This document shows positions 19,252-29,072 of a stretch of 64,000 nt of DNA, piece by piece (the stretch's first letter is position 1; every line of letters starts with the position of its first letter). This DNA is from Clostridia bacterium (lineage in GTDB: Bacteria; Bacillota; Clostridia; Oscillospirales; Acutalibacteraceae), in the NCBI GenBank assembly GCA_017441385.1, contig JAFRXY010000090.1, forward strand, positions 1 to 64,000, read 5' to 3'. Below the pieces are notes generated by a model. The model did not search any database and had not been told where the DNA came from. It saw only the letters and a list, made by a program, of their open reading frames with translations. Position numbers and translations under genes: made by a program.

Positions 19252-19266
19252 CTGTTCGCCACCTCC

Positions 19267-19671
19267 TTACCAAATGTATGCGAGGACCTCGCCGCCGACA
19301 TTCTCGACTCTGGCCTTCTTGTCTGTCATGACACCCTTTGAGGTGGACAGAATCGCGATGCCGAGACCCTTGAGAACCTTGGGCATATCCTCAACGTTTG
19401 TGTATACTCTGAGACCGGGCTTGGAAACTCTCCTCAGTCCGGTGATTGCGGGCTGCTTGCCTGCGCCGTACTTAAGAACGATTCTGATGGTGCCCTGAGA
19501 ATTGCTCTTGTCGTCGATGACAGTGTAGCTCTTGACATAGCCCTCGTCTACGAGGATCTGTACGATCGCCTTCTTCATGTTGGAAGCGGGAACGTCCACT
19601 GTCTCGTGCTTCGCCGTACTGGCGTTGCGAATTCTTGTGAGCAGGTCTGCAATTGTATCAGTAATCTGCAT
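19267..19671 (-). CDS. rpsH: 30S ribosomal protein S8
   Basis: Central-domain 16S rRNA binder, 134 residues: [20 protein letters not shown] at the start and the C-terminal [20 protein letters not shown]. In E. coli S8 represses the spc operon through a structure near rplE; no such structure was identified here. Confidence 0.98.
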   Translation of the reverse strand: MQITDTIADLLTRIRNASTAKHETVDVPASNMKKAIVQILVDEGYVKSYTVIDDKSNSQGTIRIVLKYGAGKQPAITGLRRVSKPGLRVYTNVEDMPKVLKGLGIAILSTSKGVMTDKKARVENVGGEVLAYIW

Positions 19672-19694
19672 GAATATTTACCTCCAATCCGGCA

Positions 19695-19880
19695 TTACCA
19701 GCTTGCCTTTTTCACGCCGGGAATCTGACCCTGGTGAGCAAGCTCTCTGAAGCAGATACGGCAAACGCCGTACTTGCGGAGATAAGCATGCGGCCTTCCG
19801 CAAATCTTGCAGCGATTGTATGCTCTGGTGGAGAACTTTGCAGGTCTGCGCTGCTTGACCTTCATTGACGTCTTTGCCAC
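19695..19880 (-). CDS. rpsN: 30S ribosomal protein S14, zinc type
   Basis: A short (61-residue) S14 with a four-Cys zinc site, C24-x2-C27 and C40-x2-C43 (CKIC, CRIC). This is the zinc-dependent type Z form, placed between rplE and rpsH. The C-terminus [11 protein letters not shown] is typical. Confidence 0.98.
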   Translation of the reverse strand: MAKTSMKVKQRRPAKFSTRAYNRCKICGRPHAYLRKYGVCRICFRELAHQGQIPGVKKASW

Positions 19881-19892
19881 AATAATACCTCC

Positions 19893-20432
19893 TTATTTCG
19901 CGAAGGGAGCGCCCATCAGCTTGAGGAGCTCTCTGCCTTCTTCGTCTGTTTTCGCGGTGGTTACAAAGCAGATATCCATACCTCTGACCTTGTCGATCTT
20001 GTCGAACTCGATTTCGGGGAAGATGAGCTGCTCTTTAAGACCCATGTTGTAGTTGCCTCTGCCGTCGAACGCGTTGGGGTTGATACCTCTGAAGTCTCTG
20101 ACGCGGGGAAGCGCGACATTGAAGAGTCTGTCGAGGAATTCATACATTCTGTCGCCGCGGAGGGTGACCTTGACGCCGATGGTGACGCCTTCTCTGAGCT
20201 TGAAGTTAGCGACCGACTTTCTGGCGCGGCAGATGGTGGGATGCTGACCGGTGATGGTCTCGATATCCTTGACGATCGCGTCAACGACCTTGGAATTGTC
20301 CTTTGCCTCGCCGCAGCCGACGTTGACTACGATCTTGTCGAGCTTGGGAATCTGCATTGTGCTCTTGTAACCGAATTTATCCATGAGAGCGGGAGCGACC
20401 TCGCTCTTGTAAAAATCCTTCATTCTGGCCAT
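19893..20432 (-). CDS. rplE: 50S ribosomal protein L5
   Basis: Central protuberance protein binding 5S rRNA and P-site tRNA, 179 residues. It shows [39 protein letters not shown] and the C-terminal [20 protein letters not shown]. Confidence 0.98.
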   Translation of the reverse strand: MARMKDFYKSEVAPALMDKFGYKSTMQIPKLDKIVVNVGCGEAKDNSKVVDAIVKDIETITGQHPTICRARKSVANFKLREGVTIGVKVTLRGDRMYEFLDRLFNVALPRVRDFRGINPNAFDGRGNYNMGLKEQLIFPEIEFDKIDKVRGMDICFVTTAKTDEEGRELLKLMGAPFAK

Positions 20433-20452
20433 GATTTACTTACCTCCCTTGC

Positions 20453-20788
20453 TTAAAGCGTCTTGCCGCAATCTTTGTTGCCGCATACGCGAACCTTGCG
20501 GAGCTTGTCGCCTTCCTGCACGAACTTGTGCTTGACGCGGACAGCCTTCTTGCAGTGAGGGCAGTAAACCTGAACCTTGCAGGCGTACATCGGAGCCTCG
20601 GCTTCGACAATGCCGCCTCTTTCGCCAGCCTTGCGGGGCTTGACGTGCTTCTTGACCTTGTTGAGGCCTTCCACGATGATTTTGCCTTCCTTGGGGCTGA
20701 CTACCAGCACCTTGCCGGTCTGGCCCTTGTCGTCACCGCTGATAACCATAACGGTGTCGCCTGCTTTAACGTGAAGCTTGTTTGCCAT
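20453..20788 (-). CDS. rplX: 50S ribosomal protein L24 with Cys-rich C-terminus
   Basis: Assembly initiator protein, 111 residues. The KOW motif (about residues 7-33) reads VKAGDTVMVISGDDKGQTGK, followed by GLNKVKKHVKPRKAGERGGI. The C-terminal third carries C76-x2-C79 (YCPHC) and C102-x4-C107 (CGNKDC). This looks like a zinc ribbon, absent from B. subtilis or E. coli L24; I recall similar Cys-rich L24 proteins in related Clostridia. Confidence 0.96.
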   Translation of the reverse strand: MANKLHVKAGDTVMVISGDDKGQTGKVLVVSPKEGKIIVEGLNKVKKHVKPRKAGERGGIVEAEAPMYACKVQVYCPHCKKAVRVKHKFVQEGDKLRKVRVCGNKDCGKTL

Positions 20789-20802
20789 GATGTCAACCCT
20801 CC

Positions 20803-21171
20803 TTACAGTACTTCGGGAGCGAGGCTGAGAATCTTGAGGTACTCATGGTCGCGGAGCTCTCTTGCGATGGGCCCGAAGATACGCGTGCCTCTGGGATTCT
20901 TGTCGTCCCTGATGATAACTGCTGCGTTCTCATCGAAGCGGATGTAGGTGCCGTCTGCACGGCGAACTCCGCTGCGTGAACGGACGATGACCGCCTTGAC
21001 GACGTCGCCCTTCTTTACCACGCCGCCGGGTGCTGCTTTTTTGACAGAGCACACGATGACGTCGCCTATATTACCGAATTTTCTGCCGGTACCGCCAAGC
21101 ACGCGGATGCACATAAGTTCCTTTGCACCCGTATTGTCGGCTACCTTCAGAAGAGTCTGCTGCTGAATCAC
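20803..21171 (-). CDS. rplN: 50S ribosomal protein L14
   Basis: 122 residues: [40 protein letters not shown] and the C-terminal [23 protein letters not shown]. It forms an intersubunit bridge with 16S rRNA. It lies 30 bp downstream of rpsQ. Confidence 0.98.
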   Translation of the reverse strand: MIQQQTLLKVADNTGAKELMCIRVLGGTGRKFGNIGDVIVCSVKKAAPGGVVKKGDVVKAVIVRSRSGVRRADGTYIRFDENAAVIIRDDKNPRGTRIFGPIARELRDHEYLKILSLAPEVL

Positions 21172-21201
21172 AGTGCTTTTCCTCCTTTGAATGAGGCGAA
21201 A

Positions 21202-21465
21202 TTACTTCGCCTTTTCGATGATTTCAACCAGTCTCCATCTCTTGTCCTTAGAGAGAGGACGGGTCTCCATAATGCGAACACGGTCGCCGACACCGCACTG
21301 GTTCTCCTCGTCATGAGCCTTGAACTTAACGGTGCGCTTGACTATCTTCTTGTAAAGCGGGTGGGGAACGGAATCCTCGACGGCGACGACGATGGTCTTA
21401 TCCATCTTGTCGCTGACTACTCTGCCCACTCTGGTTTTTCTAAGATTTCTCTCGCTCACAGTCAT
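21202..21465 (-). CDS. rpsQ: 30S ribosomal protein S17
   Basis: OB-fold 16S rRNA binder, 87 residues, with [29 protein letters not shown] and [18 protein letters not shown]. The start ATG 21465 matches family N-termini; AGGGAGG is only 2-3 nt upstream, unusually close. A GTG at 21492, overlapping the rpmC stop, would add nine residues and is the alternative. Confidence 0.95.
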   Translation of the reverse strand: MTVSERNLRKTRVGRVVSDKMDKTIVVAVEDSVPHPLYKKIVKRTVKFKAHDEENQCGVGDRVRIMETRPLSKDKRWRLVEIIEKAK

Positions 21466-21478
21466 TTCCTCCCTTTCC

Positions 21479-21682
21479 TTATGCGTTCTCACCGCTGAGT
21501 TCGATCTCGCGGAGCACGGTCTTGATTCTTGCGATATCCTTCTTGACGACCTTCAGGCGCATAGGATCTTCGAGCTGGTTGACTGCGTGCTGGAAACGCA
21601 GGTTGAAAAGCTCATCCTTGAGTTCGGCGAGCTTTTTATTCAGATCAGTGACTGACATATCTCTTACTTCAGAAATCTTCAT
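21479..21682 (-). CDS. rpmC: 50S ribosomal protein L29
   Basis: 67 residues, two helices: [38 protein letters not shown] and [17 protein letters not shown]. It forms part of the polypeptide exit rim that binds trigger factor and SRP. Its ATG shares one base with the rplP stop (TAATG). Confidence 0.97.
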   Translation of the reverse strand: MKISEVRDMSVTDLNKKLAELKDELFNLRFQHAVNQLEDPMRLKVVKKDIARIKTVLREIELSGENA

Positions 21683-22104
21683 TACTGCTCACCGCCTTCT
21701 TCCTTCTTGACAAACTTGCAGCGGACGGGGAGCTTGTTGGCTGCGAGACGAAGAGCCTCGCGAGCGATCTCCTCGCTGACGCCTGCTATTTCAAACATAA
21801 CTCTGCCCGGCTTGACAACCGCTACCCAGTACTCGGGCGAACCTTTACCGGAACCCATTCGGGTTTCAGCCGGCTTTTCGGTGATGGGCTTATCGGGGAA
21901 AATCTTGATCCAGACCTGACCGCCTCTCTTGATGTATCTGGTCATAGCGATACGGGCAGCCTCAATCTGGTTGGAGGTGATCCACGCGGGTTCGAGGGAC
22001 TGAAGTCCGTACTCACCGTGGGAAACAAAATTGCCTCTCAGAGCCTTACCGGTCAGACGACCTCTCTGGACTCTGCGATATTTAACTCTCTTAGGAAGCA
22101 GCAT
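21682..22104 (-). CDS. rplP: 50S ribosomal protein L16
   Basis: 140 residues, near the peptidyl transferase centre and the A-site tRNA elbow: [39 protein letters not shown] and the conserved [19 protein letters not shown]. Starts by a one-base overlap with rpsC and ends by a one-base overlap with rpmC. Confidence 0.98.
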   Translation of the reverse strand: MLLPKRVKYRRVQRGRLTGKALRGNFVSHGEYGLQSLEPAWITSNQIEAARIAMTRYIKRGGQVWIKIFPDKPITEKPAETRMGSGKGSPEYWVAVVKPGRVMFEIAGVSEEIAREALRLAANKLPVRCKFVKKEEGGEQ

Positions 22105-22874
22105 TATTTATTTCCTCCTTCCCTGCGCTGGGGTCTTCTGTCGCCGTCGGCTCTTCTCTCGCCGTCATTTCTTCTTCTGGGTCTTCTGTCGCGGTCGTTT
22201 CTCTTGGGCTGCGGAAGCTCGGGGCGCTTGAAAGTGCCGTCCTTGTCCTTGAGAACTTCGCCGTTGTAGATCCAGACCTTGACGCCTACGATACCGTAGG
22301 TGGTGTGAGCCTCGGCAAATCCGTAGTCGATGTCGGCACGGATGGTCTGGAGAGGCGTGGTGCCTTCCTTGTACATTTCGCTTCTCGCGATTTCAGCGCC
22401 GCCCACACGGCCGGAGAGCATGATCTTGATGCCCTTGACGCCGGAATTCATGGCTCTGCCGATGCTCATCTTCATGGCGCGGCGGAAGCTGACGCGCTTC
22501 TCCAGCTGGAGAGCGATGCTCTCGGCAACGAGGGTTGCGTCCGCGTCGGGAACCTTAACCTCGACGATGTTGATAGATACGGGCTTGCCGATCTTCTTCT
22601 CGCACTGAACGCGAAGCTTTTCGATTTCCGCGCCCTTCTGACCGATGACGATGCCCGGCTTTGCGCAGAAGATGTGAATGCGCACCCTGCCGGATACGCG
22701 CTCTATTTCAATTTTGGGAACGCCGGCTGCCTTAAGCTGCTCCTTGAGCATCTTACGGAGGTTGTAGTCCTCGACGAGCGTATCGGCGAAGTCCTTCTTG
22801 CCTACATACCAGCGAGAATCCCAATCCTTAATCACGCCTACTCTGAGGCCGTGAGGATGAATTTTCTGACCCAT
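22104..22874 (-). CDS. rpsC: 30S ribosomal protein S3
   Basis: mRNA entry-channel protein, 256 residues. [20 protein letters not shown] is the hallmark start; a KH type II domain follows with [14 protein letters not shown]; the C-terminal S3 domain has [20 protein letters not shown]. The last about 35 residues (after [12 protein letters not shown]) form an Arg/Asp/Gly-rich low-complexity tail that exceeds the usual length of about 220. Confidence 0.97.
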   Translation of the reverse strand: MGQKIHPHGLRVGVIKDWDSRWYVGKKDFADTLVEDYNLRKMLKEQLKAAGVPKIEIERVSGRVRIHIFCAKPGIVIGQKGAEIEKLRVQCEKKIGKPVSINIVEVKVPDADATLVAESIALQLEKRVSFRRAMKMSIGRAMNSGVKGIKIMLSGRVGGAEIARSEMYKEGTTPLQTIRADIDYGFAEAHTTYGIVGVKVWIYNGEVLKDKDGTFKRPELPQPKRNDRDRRPRRRNDGERRADGDRRPQRREGGNK

Positions 22875-22890
22875 GTGCTTACCTCCTCAA

Positions 22891-23232
22891 TCAGTCGTCT
22901 TTCTGTTCCTTTACCACAAGGGTAACGTGTGATGTCTTCTTGTCGATGCGATATGCTCTGCCCTGTGCTCTGGGACGCATACGCTTGAGGATCGGTCCGG
23001 AGGTGGCGAAGCACTCCGACACATAGAGCTTATCCTCATCCATATCGAAATTGTTGGTTGCGTTTGCCACGGCTGACTTGAGGAGCTTCTCAAGATACTC
23101 GCAAGCAGCCTTGGGCGTATTCTTCAGAATAGCCTCTGCTTCCTTAACAGGCTTGTTTCTGATAAGGTCAAGCACTATCTGAACCTTTGTGGGAGAAATG
23201 CGAGCGTATTTAAGCTCTGCTCTTGCTTCCAT
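22891..23232 (-). CDS. rplV: 50S ribosomal protein L22
   Basis: 113 residues; its beta-hairpin lines the peptide exit tunnel and is a macrolide-resistance hotspot. ARISPTKVQIVLDLIRNKPV and MRPRAQGRAYRIDKKTSHVT are diagnostic. Confidence 0.97.
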   Translation of the reverse strand: MEARAELKYARISPTKVQIVLDLIRNKPVKEAEAILKNTPKAACEYLEKLLKSAVANATNNFDMDEDKLYVSECFATSGPILKRMRPRAQGRAYRIDKKTSHVTLVVKEQKDD

Positions 23233-23255
23233 TTCAGTACTCTCCTTTCAGCTGC

Positions 23256-23531
23256 TTACTTTTTGCTGGTCTTGCTGCCGGCGTGGCCCTTGAAGGTTCT
23301 GGTGGGAACAAACTCGCCGAGCTTGTGACCGACCATTTCCTCCGTGACGAATACCGGAACATGATTCTTGCCGTTGTGAACGGCAATCGTGTGGCCTACG
23401 AAATCAGGGAATATAGTGGAAGAACGGCTCCATGTCTTGAGCACGACCTTCTCGTTCTTTTCATTCATTTCCTGGATTCTTTTGAGCAGCACCGGCTGCA
23501 CGAAAGGACCCTTTTTAACGCTTCTACCCAT
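23256..23531 (-). CDS. rpsS: 30S ribosomal protein S19
   Basis: 91 residues: [40 protein letters not shown] and [19 protein letters not shown]. Head protein next to S13. Confidence 0.98.
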   Translation of the reverse strand: MGRSVKKGPFVQPVLLKRIQEMNEKNEKVVLKTWSRSSTIFPDFVGHTIAVHNGKNHVPVFVTEEMVGHKLGEFVPTRTFKGHAGSKTSKK

Positions 23532-23557
23532 GGTTAATCAAAGTCTCCTTTCTCAGA

Positions 23558-24394
23558 TTACTTGCCGTTTCTGCGTCTTACGATCATCTTGTCGGAAGCC
23601 TTCTTGGTGGCTCTGGTCTTGTAACCCAGAGCAGGCTTGCCCCAAGGTGTGCAGGGACCGGGACGTCCGACCGGGCTCTTGCCTTCACCGCCGCCGTGCG
23701 GGTGGTCGTTCGGGTTCATGACGGAACCTCTGACAGTCGGTCTCCAGCCCATCAGGCGCTTGCGGCCGGCCTTACCGACCTTGACGTTCTCATGGTCGAT
23801 GTTGGAAACCTGACCGATGGTGGCCATGCAGTCCGCGGAGACGTTTCTCAGTTCGCCGGAGGGCAGTCTGAGAAGCGCGTAGCCGTTCTCCTTCGCCATC
23901 AGCTGTGCCTGAATGCCTGCGGCTCTGGCGAGCTGTGCGCCTCTGCCGGGATAAAGCTCGATGTTGTGGACGAAGGTACCGGTGGGAATGGACGAAAGCG
24001 GAAGCGCGTTGCCCGGCTTGATGTCGGCGGAAGCGCCGCTGACGACGGTGTCACCCTTCTTGAGGCCGTGGGGTGCGGTGATGTAAGCCTTGGTGCCGTC
24101 CTCGTACTGGATCAGCGCGATGAACGCCGAGCGGTTGGGATCGTATTCAATGGACTGCACGGTCGCGAGCATATCCGCCTTCTGGCGCTTGAAATCGATG
24201 ATTCTGTACTTTCTGCGAAGTCCGCCGCCTCTGTGACGGACGGTGATTCTGCCGTAGCTGTTGCGGCCGGAATTCTTCTTGAGCGGTGCGAGAAGGCTTC
24301 TCTCGGGAGATACCTTGTCAAGCTGGGAAGAATAATCGGTCACAGACATGTTGCGGCGGCCGTTGGTGGTCGGCTTATATGTCTTGATAGCCAA
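23558..24394 (-). CDS. rplB: 50S ribosomal protein L2
   Basis: 278 residues, essential for subunit joining and peptidyl transfer. It shows [40 protein letters not shown] and the C-terminal catalytic-site loop [21 protein letters not shown] 91-bp gap to rplW holds a small GGAGGA/TCCTCC hairpin on the minus strand. Confidence 0.98.
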   Translation of the reverse strand: MAIKTYKPTTNGRRNMSVTDYSSQLDKVSPERSLLAPLKKNSGRNSYGRITVRHRGGGLRRKYRIIDFKRQKADMLATVQSIEYDPNRSAFIALIQYEDGTKAYITAPHGLKKGDTVVSGASADIKPGNALPLSSIPTGTFVHNIELYPGRGAQLARAAGIQAQLMAKENGYALLRLPSGELRNVSADCMATIGQVSNIDHENVKVGKAGRKRLMGWRPTVRGSVMNPNDHPHGGGEGKSPVGRPGPCTPWGKPALGYKTRATKKASDKMIVRRRNGK

Positions 24395-24485
24395 TTTAAT
24401 TCACTCTCCTCGTTATTCTCAGGCTTAGCGGAGGAGCCATCTTCCTCCATACATTACCTGTGTGCGTGTGTGTCGATCGGTTCGA

Positions 24486-24794
24486 TCAGATGAGACCCTC
24501 GAAGAATTCGATGGGCTTAGAATCGGGTGAAAGTGTTACGATGGCCTTTTTCCAGGCGGGGGTGTAGCCCTCATATCTGCCCTGGCGGCGATGACGTCCT
24601 CTGACGTGCATGGTGTTGACCTTGATAACCTTTACGCCGGGGAAGCAGGCTTCCACAGCCTTTGCGATTTCGATCTTGTTGGCCTTCTTGTCAACTTCGA
24701 AGGTGTACTTTATGCTTTCGCCTTCAGCAACCTGCATACCTGCCATCGACTTCTCAGTGATAATCGGGCGGATGATGATGTTCTTCGGATTCAT
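24486..24794 (-). CDS. rplW: 50S ribosomal protein L23
   Basis: 102 residues at the tunnel exit, docking trigger factor and SRP. It begins [17 protein letters not shown] and contains [17 protein letters not shown]. Its ATG overlaps the rplD stop by one base, so translation is coupled. Confidence 0.97.
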   Translation of the reverse strand: MNPKNIIIRPIITEKSMAGMQVAEGESIKYTFEVDKKANKIEIAKAVEACFPGVKVIKVNTMHVRGRHRRQGRYEGYTPAWKKAIVTLSPDSKPIEFFEGLI

Positions 24795-25417
24795 TAGCAG
24801 TATACCTCCTCGATCTGTGCTACGGCGTCCTTGACAACCACGAACTTGTCAGCGTTTACGATGTCATAGACATTGAGCGTATTGACAAGAGCGGTCTTGA
24901 CGCCGGGAATGTTTCTTGCGCTGGCGATGACCATGTCGTTCTTCTCAGGCATAACCAGAAGAACCTTGCGGTCTGCGCCGACAGCGCTGAGCATCTTGAC
25001 GACTTCCTTGGTCTTGTACTCGCTCATGGTGAAGGCGTCGAGAACGATCATATCGTTATCGGCCACCTTGGCGGAGAGAGCTGACTTCATGGCAAGTCTG
25101 CGGAGCTTCTTGTTGAGTGTGTAGCGATAGCATCTGGGCTTGGGGCCGAGAGCGATACCGCCGTGTCTCCACTGGGGTGAACGGGTGGAACCCTGTCTGG
25201 CGTGACCGGTGCCCTTCTGACGCCAAGGCTTCTTGCCGCCGCCGGAGACTTCGCCGCGGGTCAGGGTGCTCTGTGTACCCTGGCGCTGGTTGGCGAGATA
25301 GTTGACGACAACAGCGTGAACCGCTGCTTCGTTGGGTTCAATGCCGAATACTGCGTCGGAAAGTTCGAGCGTGCCGACCTTTTCGTTTTCTGTATTAACT
25401 ACTGCGATGCTGGCCAT
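24794..25417 (-). CDS. rplD: 50S ribosomal protein L4
   Basis: 207 residues; the extended loop reads [30 protein letters not shown]4 controls the S10 operon in gammaproteobacteria and B. subtilis S10-region expression has also been studied in that light. Here it is third in the operon behind a long leader, so autoregulation is possible but unproven. Confidence 0.97.
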   Translation of the reverse strand: MASIAVVNTENEKVGTLELSDAVFGIEPNEAAVHAVVVNYLANQRQGTQSTLTRGEVSGGGKKPWRQKGTGHARQGSTRSPQWRHGGIALGPKPRCYRYTLNKKLRRLAMKSALSAKVADNDMIVLDAFTMSEYKTKEVVKMLSAVGADRKVLLVMPEKNDMVIASARNIPGVKTALVNTLNVYDIVNADKFVVVKDAVAQIEEVYC

Positions 25418-25434
25418 ATTCTATTCCTCCTCCC

Positions 25435-26121
25435 TTATGCTTTGACGCTGTCGCTGATGAGCACAACGCCGCCTTTAGGACCGGGAACGGCGCCCTTGAT
25501 GGCGATAAGGTTGTTTTCAACATCGATTTTGACGACTGTGAGATTCTGTACGGTGACTCTCTCGCTGCCGAGGTGACCGGACATCTTCTTTCCCTTGAAA
25601 ACTCTCGAGGGATCGGAGCAGGCGCCGATGGAACCGCCGTGACGGTGAACAGGGCCTGTGCCGTGGCTCTCCTTGAGTCGGCCGAAGTTCCAGCGCTTGA
25701 TGACGCCGGCCCAGCCCTTACCTTTGCTTGTGCCGACGACGTCTACCTTGTCGCCTGCCGCGAAGGTGTCTGCCTTGATGAGATCACCGACGTTCAGAGC
25801 GTCGATGGACTCAAAGCGGAACTCTCTGAGATACTTCTTGGGAGCAACACCGTTCTTCTCGAAGTGGCCCGCGAGAGCCATGGAGATGTTGCTGGGCTTG
25901 CCCTGGAACTTTTCGGTTCTGGAGCTCTTTGCGCCCTTTCTGTACTTGAGCTTGACTTCTCCGAAACCAAGCTGAACGGCGTTGTAGCCGTCCGTCTCGA
26001 CTGTCTTCTTCTGTGTGACAACACAGGGACCTGCTTCGATGACGGTGACGGGCACTACGTTGCCCTTCTCGTCAAAGATCTGGGTCATGCCGAGCTTTTT
26101 GCCGATAATACCTTTTTGCAT
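25435..26121 (-). CDS. rplC: 50S ribosomal protein L3
   Basis: 228 residues: [39 protein letters not shown] and [20 protein letters not shown], the methylated-Gln loop region near the peptidyl transferase centre. A 98-bp gap from rpsJ contains an imperfect TTGAAGCG/CGCGTTTCAA hairpin. Confidence 0.98.
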   Translation of the reverse strand: MQKGIIGKKLGMTQIFDEKGNVVPVTVIEAGPCVVTQKKTVETDGYNAVQLGFGEVKLKYRKGAKSSRTEKFQGKPSNISMALAGHFEKNGVAPKKYLREFRFESIDALNVGDLIKADTFAAGDKVDVVGTSKGKGWAGVIKRWNFGRLKESHGTGPVHRHGGSIGACSDPSRVFKGKKMSGHLGSERVTVQNLTVVKIDVENNLIAIKGAVPGPKGGVVLISDSVKA

Positions 26122-26219
26122 GTTTCTGCCTCCTATGATAGGTTATTGGTTGAAACGCGGGTATTGACACGCTTCAACTTGACCTCGACTGCCGTTGGTT
26201 GGAACGTCGATGAAGCCGA

Positions 26220-26531
26220 TTACAGCTTGATCTCGATTTCAACGCCTGCAGGGAGCTCTAATCCTTTAAGAGCCTCCACAACCTTGTTGGAAGGTCTCAG
26301 GATGTCGATGAGACGCTTGTGGGTTCTGTACTCGAACTGCTCTCTGCTGTCCTTGTACTTGTGAACCGCACGCAGGATCGTGACGATTTCCTTGTCGGTG
26401 GGGAGCGGAACGGGCCCGGAGACCTGTGCGCCCTCGCGCTTCGCTGCGTCTACGATCTTCTGTGCCGCCTGATCGGCGAGAGAATGATCGTAGCTCTTGA
26501 TCCTGATTCTGATTTTTTCCTTGACTGCCAT
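26220..26531 (-). CDS. rpsJ: 30S ribosomal protein S10
   Basis: 103 residues, first gene of the S10-spc-alpha operon; also the NusG/NusE partner in antitermination. It has [20 protein letters not shown] and [27 protein letters not shown] is about 9 nt upstream of the ATG, and a GCGG-UUCG-CCGC hairpin lies just before it. Confidence 0.98.
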   Translation of the reverse strand: MAVKEKIRIRIKSYDHSLADQAAQKIVDAAKREGAQVSGPVPLPTDKEIVTILRAVHKYKDSREQFEYRTHKRLIDILRPSNKVVEALKGLELPAGVEIEIKL

Positions 26532-26556
26532 AATAGCCGCCTCCTTGATGAATTTT

Positions 26557-26568
26557 GCGGCGAACCGC
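26557..26568 (-). promoter_or_regulatory. UUCG tetraloop hairpin upstream of the rpsJ ribosome site
   Basis: Minus strand GCGG-TTCG-CCGC, a compact and very stable stem-loop ending about 25 nt before the rpsJ ATG. Confidence 0.7.
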
Positions 26569-26637
26569 TGCTACATGATCTTCGCTGGGTACCCGATGTT
26601 TTCAACAACGCGTCCGGGTGTTTCATACACGGGCACT

Positions 26638-26686
26638 AAAAAACCGGAAGCCATTTTTCGCTCAGGGGGTGTCATTGGCTTTCCGG
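26638..26686 (-). terminator. Terminator-like hairpin in the S10 operon leader
   Basis: Minus strand: CCGGAAAGCCA pairs with TGGCTTCCGG (one bulged A), followed directly by TTTTTTAG, 107 nt before the rpsJ ATG and downstream of the operon promoter. This is the layout of a transcription attenuator. Confidence 0.75.
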
Positions 26687-26998
26687 GTCAGTGAAAACTA
26701 ATAGCAAGCGTATCAGCACGGTTCTTTCCTCCTGACGGCGCTCATTGGGTAAACACCGTCACGAGAAGGGCGCATCTCGGCCTTAGCAACTCAAAAGGCT
26801 CCGATAGTCCGCTGCGATGAAATCGCAAAGAACCGCACACACTTTTTCGCCCGGTTTAAAATCGGACATACTCCATGGAAAAACCGTCCGCCTGCTTTCG
26901 CAAGGGACGCAACCTCCCACTTCAACGCATATCTCATGTGCAGTCGCTGCAATTTTTACGCGCACGTACGCCTTGCCATGCGTGTCGCGTACCTAGCT

Positions 26999-27027
26999 AT
27001 TATATCAGAGCCGTTTGCTGATTGCAA
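26999..27027 (-). promoter_or_regulatory. Promoter of the S10-spc-alpha operon
   Basis: Minus strand TTGCAA, 17-nt spacer, TATAAT, with an A/T-rich stretch upstream that could be a UP element. It is the only strong promoter seen before rpsJ. Confidence 0.87.
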
Positions 27028-27100
27028 GTAAAATTTTACAATTTTATATGTAGAACTTTTCGCTTGAAATATTAATATTTTTGTATAATACGCACACAGG

Positions 27101-27538
27101 TCAATTGTGATACTCGTAATCGTCGTAATCCATAACGCTCATCACTTCAATGTAATTGTAGTAACGGGTCTTGTAGGGCATCATCAGCCAGTCGTATATC
27201 ATCAGCACGCCGCAGCAGCCGAAGGTGCAGAGTTTGAGCAAGCCTATGCCCACCTCGCCGAGCAGCATTCTGTCAACGCCCGTCCAGCCCAGCATGAAAG
27301 AGATAAACTGCATATTCTCCACCCTGCGGCAGGTAAGGCTCTGTATCTCGGCCAGCTTGCGCATCGAGCAATGCAGCATATTCTCCCTGAGCATCGGAAT
27401 TTTATCGTCCGGCAGATCGTTCTGATTCATCACCAGAAAACGGTCGACCAGAGCAGTCTTCTGCCGGCGGAGCTGTTCCTTTTCCAGACGTTCCTCGTCG
27501 GTTTCGAAGGAATTCTTGACATTGAAATTGTTGGTCAT
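27101..27538 (-). CDS. TM2-domain membrane protein
   Basis: 145 residues. The N-terminal half is charged and probably helical and cytoplasmic. The C-terminal half has two membrane helices with the TM2 pattern: FISFMLGWTGVDRMLLGE, then GIGLLKLCTFGCCGVLMIYD, followed by an acidic Tyr/Asp-rich tail. TM2 proteins have no settled bacterial function. It is 62 bp downstream of the DUF2752 gene and likely cotranscribed. Confidence 0.8.
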   Translation of the reverse strand: MTNNFNVKNSFETDEERLEKEQLRRQKTALVDRFLVMNQNDLPDDKIPMLRENMLHCSMRKLAEIQSLTCRRVENMQFISFMLGWTGVDRMLLGEVGIGLLKLCTFGCCGVLMIYDWLMMPYKTRYYNYIEVMSVMDYDDYEYHN

Positions 27539-27600
27539 AACGCACTCTCTCCTTTTCTAAATCCATTGAACTCCTAATCCCTTGTTGAATCCCCGATTTC

Positions 27601-27984
27601 TCACGGGATTCTGAAAAAAGCCATTCTCACTATGTAAACGACAATGGTAAAACCGAAGCCCAGCCCGATGATCATATCCTTCACCCGCAGACTGACCTTC
27701 TCCAGAAGGATTGTCTCGCGGTTGATCAGGACAAACATCGCGCACATGCAGGGAAGCAGCGCTGGATTGCTCCGCAGGGAACCTTCCACATCCAGCCGGA
27801 GCAGGCAGCCCAGCGCACGGGACATGCCGCAGCCGGGACAGGGAATGCCGGTGAAATGCCGAATCGGACAAAAGATTTCCAGCTTCACCATGACCGCCAT
27901 GTAAAGCAGCGCCGCCGCGAGAATCATCACATGCAGCAGCAGCAGATGCAGCCACTCCTGCCGGCGTGATTTTTTTGGCTCCAT
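27601..27984 (-). CDS. DUF2752 family membrane protein
   Basis: 127 residues with three hydrophobic segments. The DUF2752 signature is the cysteine loop CPIRHFTGIPCPGCGMSRAL (residues about 38-57), followed by a helix. Function is unknown; pairing with a TM2 protein, as here, is something I recall from other Clostridia. A promoter lies about 40 bp upstream. Confidence 0.82.
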   Translation of the reverse strand: MEPKKSRRQEWLHLLLLHVMILAAALLYMAVMVKLEIFCPIRHFTGIPCPGCGMSRALGCLLRLDVEGSLRSNPALLPCMCAMFVLINRETILLEKVSLRVKDMIIGLGFGFTIVVYIVRMAFFRIP

Positions 27985-28022
27985 TTTACATTTCCTCCAT
28001 TATGACGCAGGCTTTTTCCATT

Positions 28023-28051
28023 ATTCTAACACATTTTTTTCATAACTTCAA
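28023..28051 (-). promoter_or_regulatory. Promoter of the DUF2752-TM2 pair
   Basis: Minus strand TTGAAG, 17-nt spacer, TAGAAT. Confidence 0.65.
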
Positions 28052-28089
28052 TATTATCAGAAATATATTTATGTTTTTTTAACAAGGTC

Positions 28090-28118
28090 TTGCAGTCAAA
28101 CAAACTATCTGCTAAAAT
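28090..28118 (+). promoter_or_regulatory. Promoter of the DegV gene
   Basis: TTGCAG, 17-nt spacer, TAAAAT; divergent from the previous promoter with about 40 bp between them. Confidence 0.7.
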
Positions 28119-28177
28119 AAAGAGAGAAGGCTCAGGATACGAAGACTACATATAATGAAAAGAAGGTATTCAAAAAC

Positions 28178-29053
28178 ATGTCAAACAAAGTTATCATTAC
28201 CACCGACACGGGAAGCGACCTCCGCCCCGAAAACCTGAAAAAATTCCACATTGACGGAATGATTCCCTTCCACATCACACTTGGCGACAAGAGCTACAAG
28301 GATTTTTACGAGTGTCAGCCAAACGATCTGTTCAAATACTTTGAAGAACACGGGCAGGTGCCGAAAACCGCCGCCTGTTCTCCCCACGATTTTCTGGAAT
28401 TCTTCGAGCCCTTCGCGAAGGATGGCTGCGACATCGTGCATATTGCGATGAATTCCGTCTTCAGCTCGTCCTATGCCAACTCCCTCATTGCCGCCAGGGA
28501 AATCAGCGAGAAATACGGCGTTTCCATCTATTCGGTGGACACCTACACCCTGACGGGGGCGCAGGCTCTCATGGCCATCCGCGCCGCGGAACTGCGCGAC
28601 GGCGGCATGGACGCCAAGGAAATCAGCGAATCCATCAAGGCGATGATTCCCCATGTGCGCACCAACTTCCTGCTGGGCGGCATGAATTACGCGGCCAAGG
28701 GCGGACGCTGCTCCATGCTGGTGGCGTTCGGCGCGAACCTGCTCAAGCTCTACCCCATGATGCACATCGACGAGAAGGGCATCATCACCTCGCCCAAGAA
28801 ATTCCGCGGCTCTGTCAAGAGCGTGCAGGATCAGTACATGGATTACGTGCTTGATCTCGCGGAAAAATACGCGGATCACAGGCGCGTTATGATCGGCTAC
28901 ACCAGCGACAACAAGGAACTCATCGCCAACATGCACCGCCGGCTCAAGGAATACGGCAAATTCGAGGAGATTGTGGAAAGCGTTTCCAACTGCACCACCG
29001 CGACCCACGGAGGGCCCAACACCATCTACATGATCTTTGAGGACAGGCAATAG
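28178..29053 (+). CDS. DegV family fatty-acid-binding protein
   Basis: 291 residues. DegV/FakB proteins bind a fatty acid and, with the FakA kinase, present it for phosphorylation. The N-terminal IITTDTGSDLRPENLKKFHI, the SSAYANSL-like SVFSSSYANSLIAAREI and YSVDTYTLTGAQALM, and the lipid-site region LLGGMNYAAKGGRCSMLVAF are family features. No FakA homologue is in the window. Start supported by AAGAAGG upstream. It appears monocistronic. Confidence 0.92.
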   Translation: MSNKVIITTDTGSDLRPENLKKFHIDGMIPFHITLGDKSYKDFYECQPNDLFKYFEEHGQVPKTAACSPHDFLEFFEPFAKDGCDIVHIAMNSVFSSSYANSLIAAREISEKYGVSIYSVDTYTLTGAQALMAIRAAELRDGGMDAKEISESIKAMIPHVRTNFLLGGMNYAAKGGRCSMLVAFGANLLKLYPMMHIDEKGIITSPKKFRGSVKSVQDQYMDYVLDLAEKYADHRRVMIGYTSDNKELIANMHRRLKEYGKFEEIVESVSNCTTATHGGPNTIYMIFEDRQ

Positions 29054-29072
29054 CGCTCGCGTTCGCTCGCTA

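Larger units (their letters stand above)
26532..26992 (-). promoter_or_regulatory. Long 5' leader of the S10-spc-alpha operon
   Basis: About 460 nt from the predicted start site to rpsJ. From 5' to 3' it includes a GACGG/CCGTC hairpin (about 26,734-26,760), the terminator-like hairpin and the UUCG hairpin. A 60-codon GTG frame in it (26,783-26,965) has no ribosome site and is not called. It matches no riboswitch class I recognise. Confidence 0.65.

Noticed and set aside
26783-26965. 60-codon minus-strand open frame in the S10 leader, with several Cys
   Set aside because: It begins at GTG without a ribosome site, has no recognisable content and overlaps leader structure.
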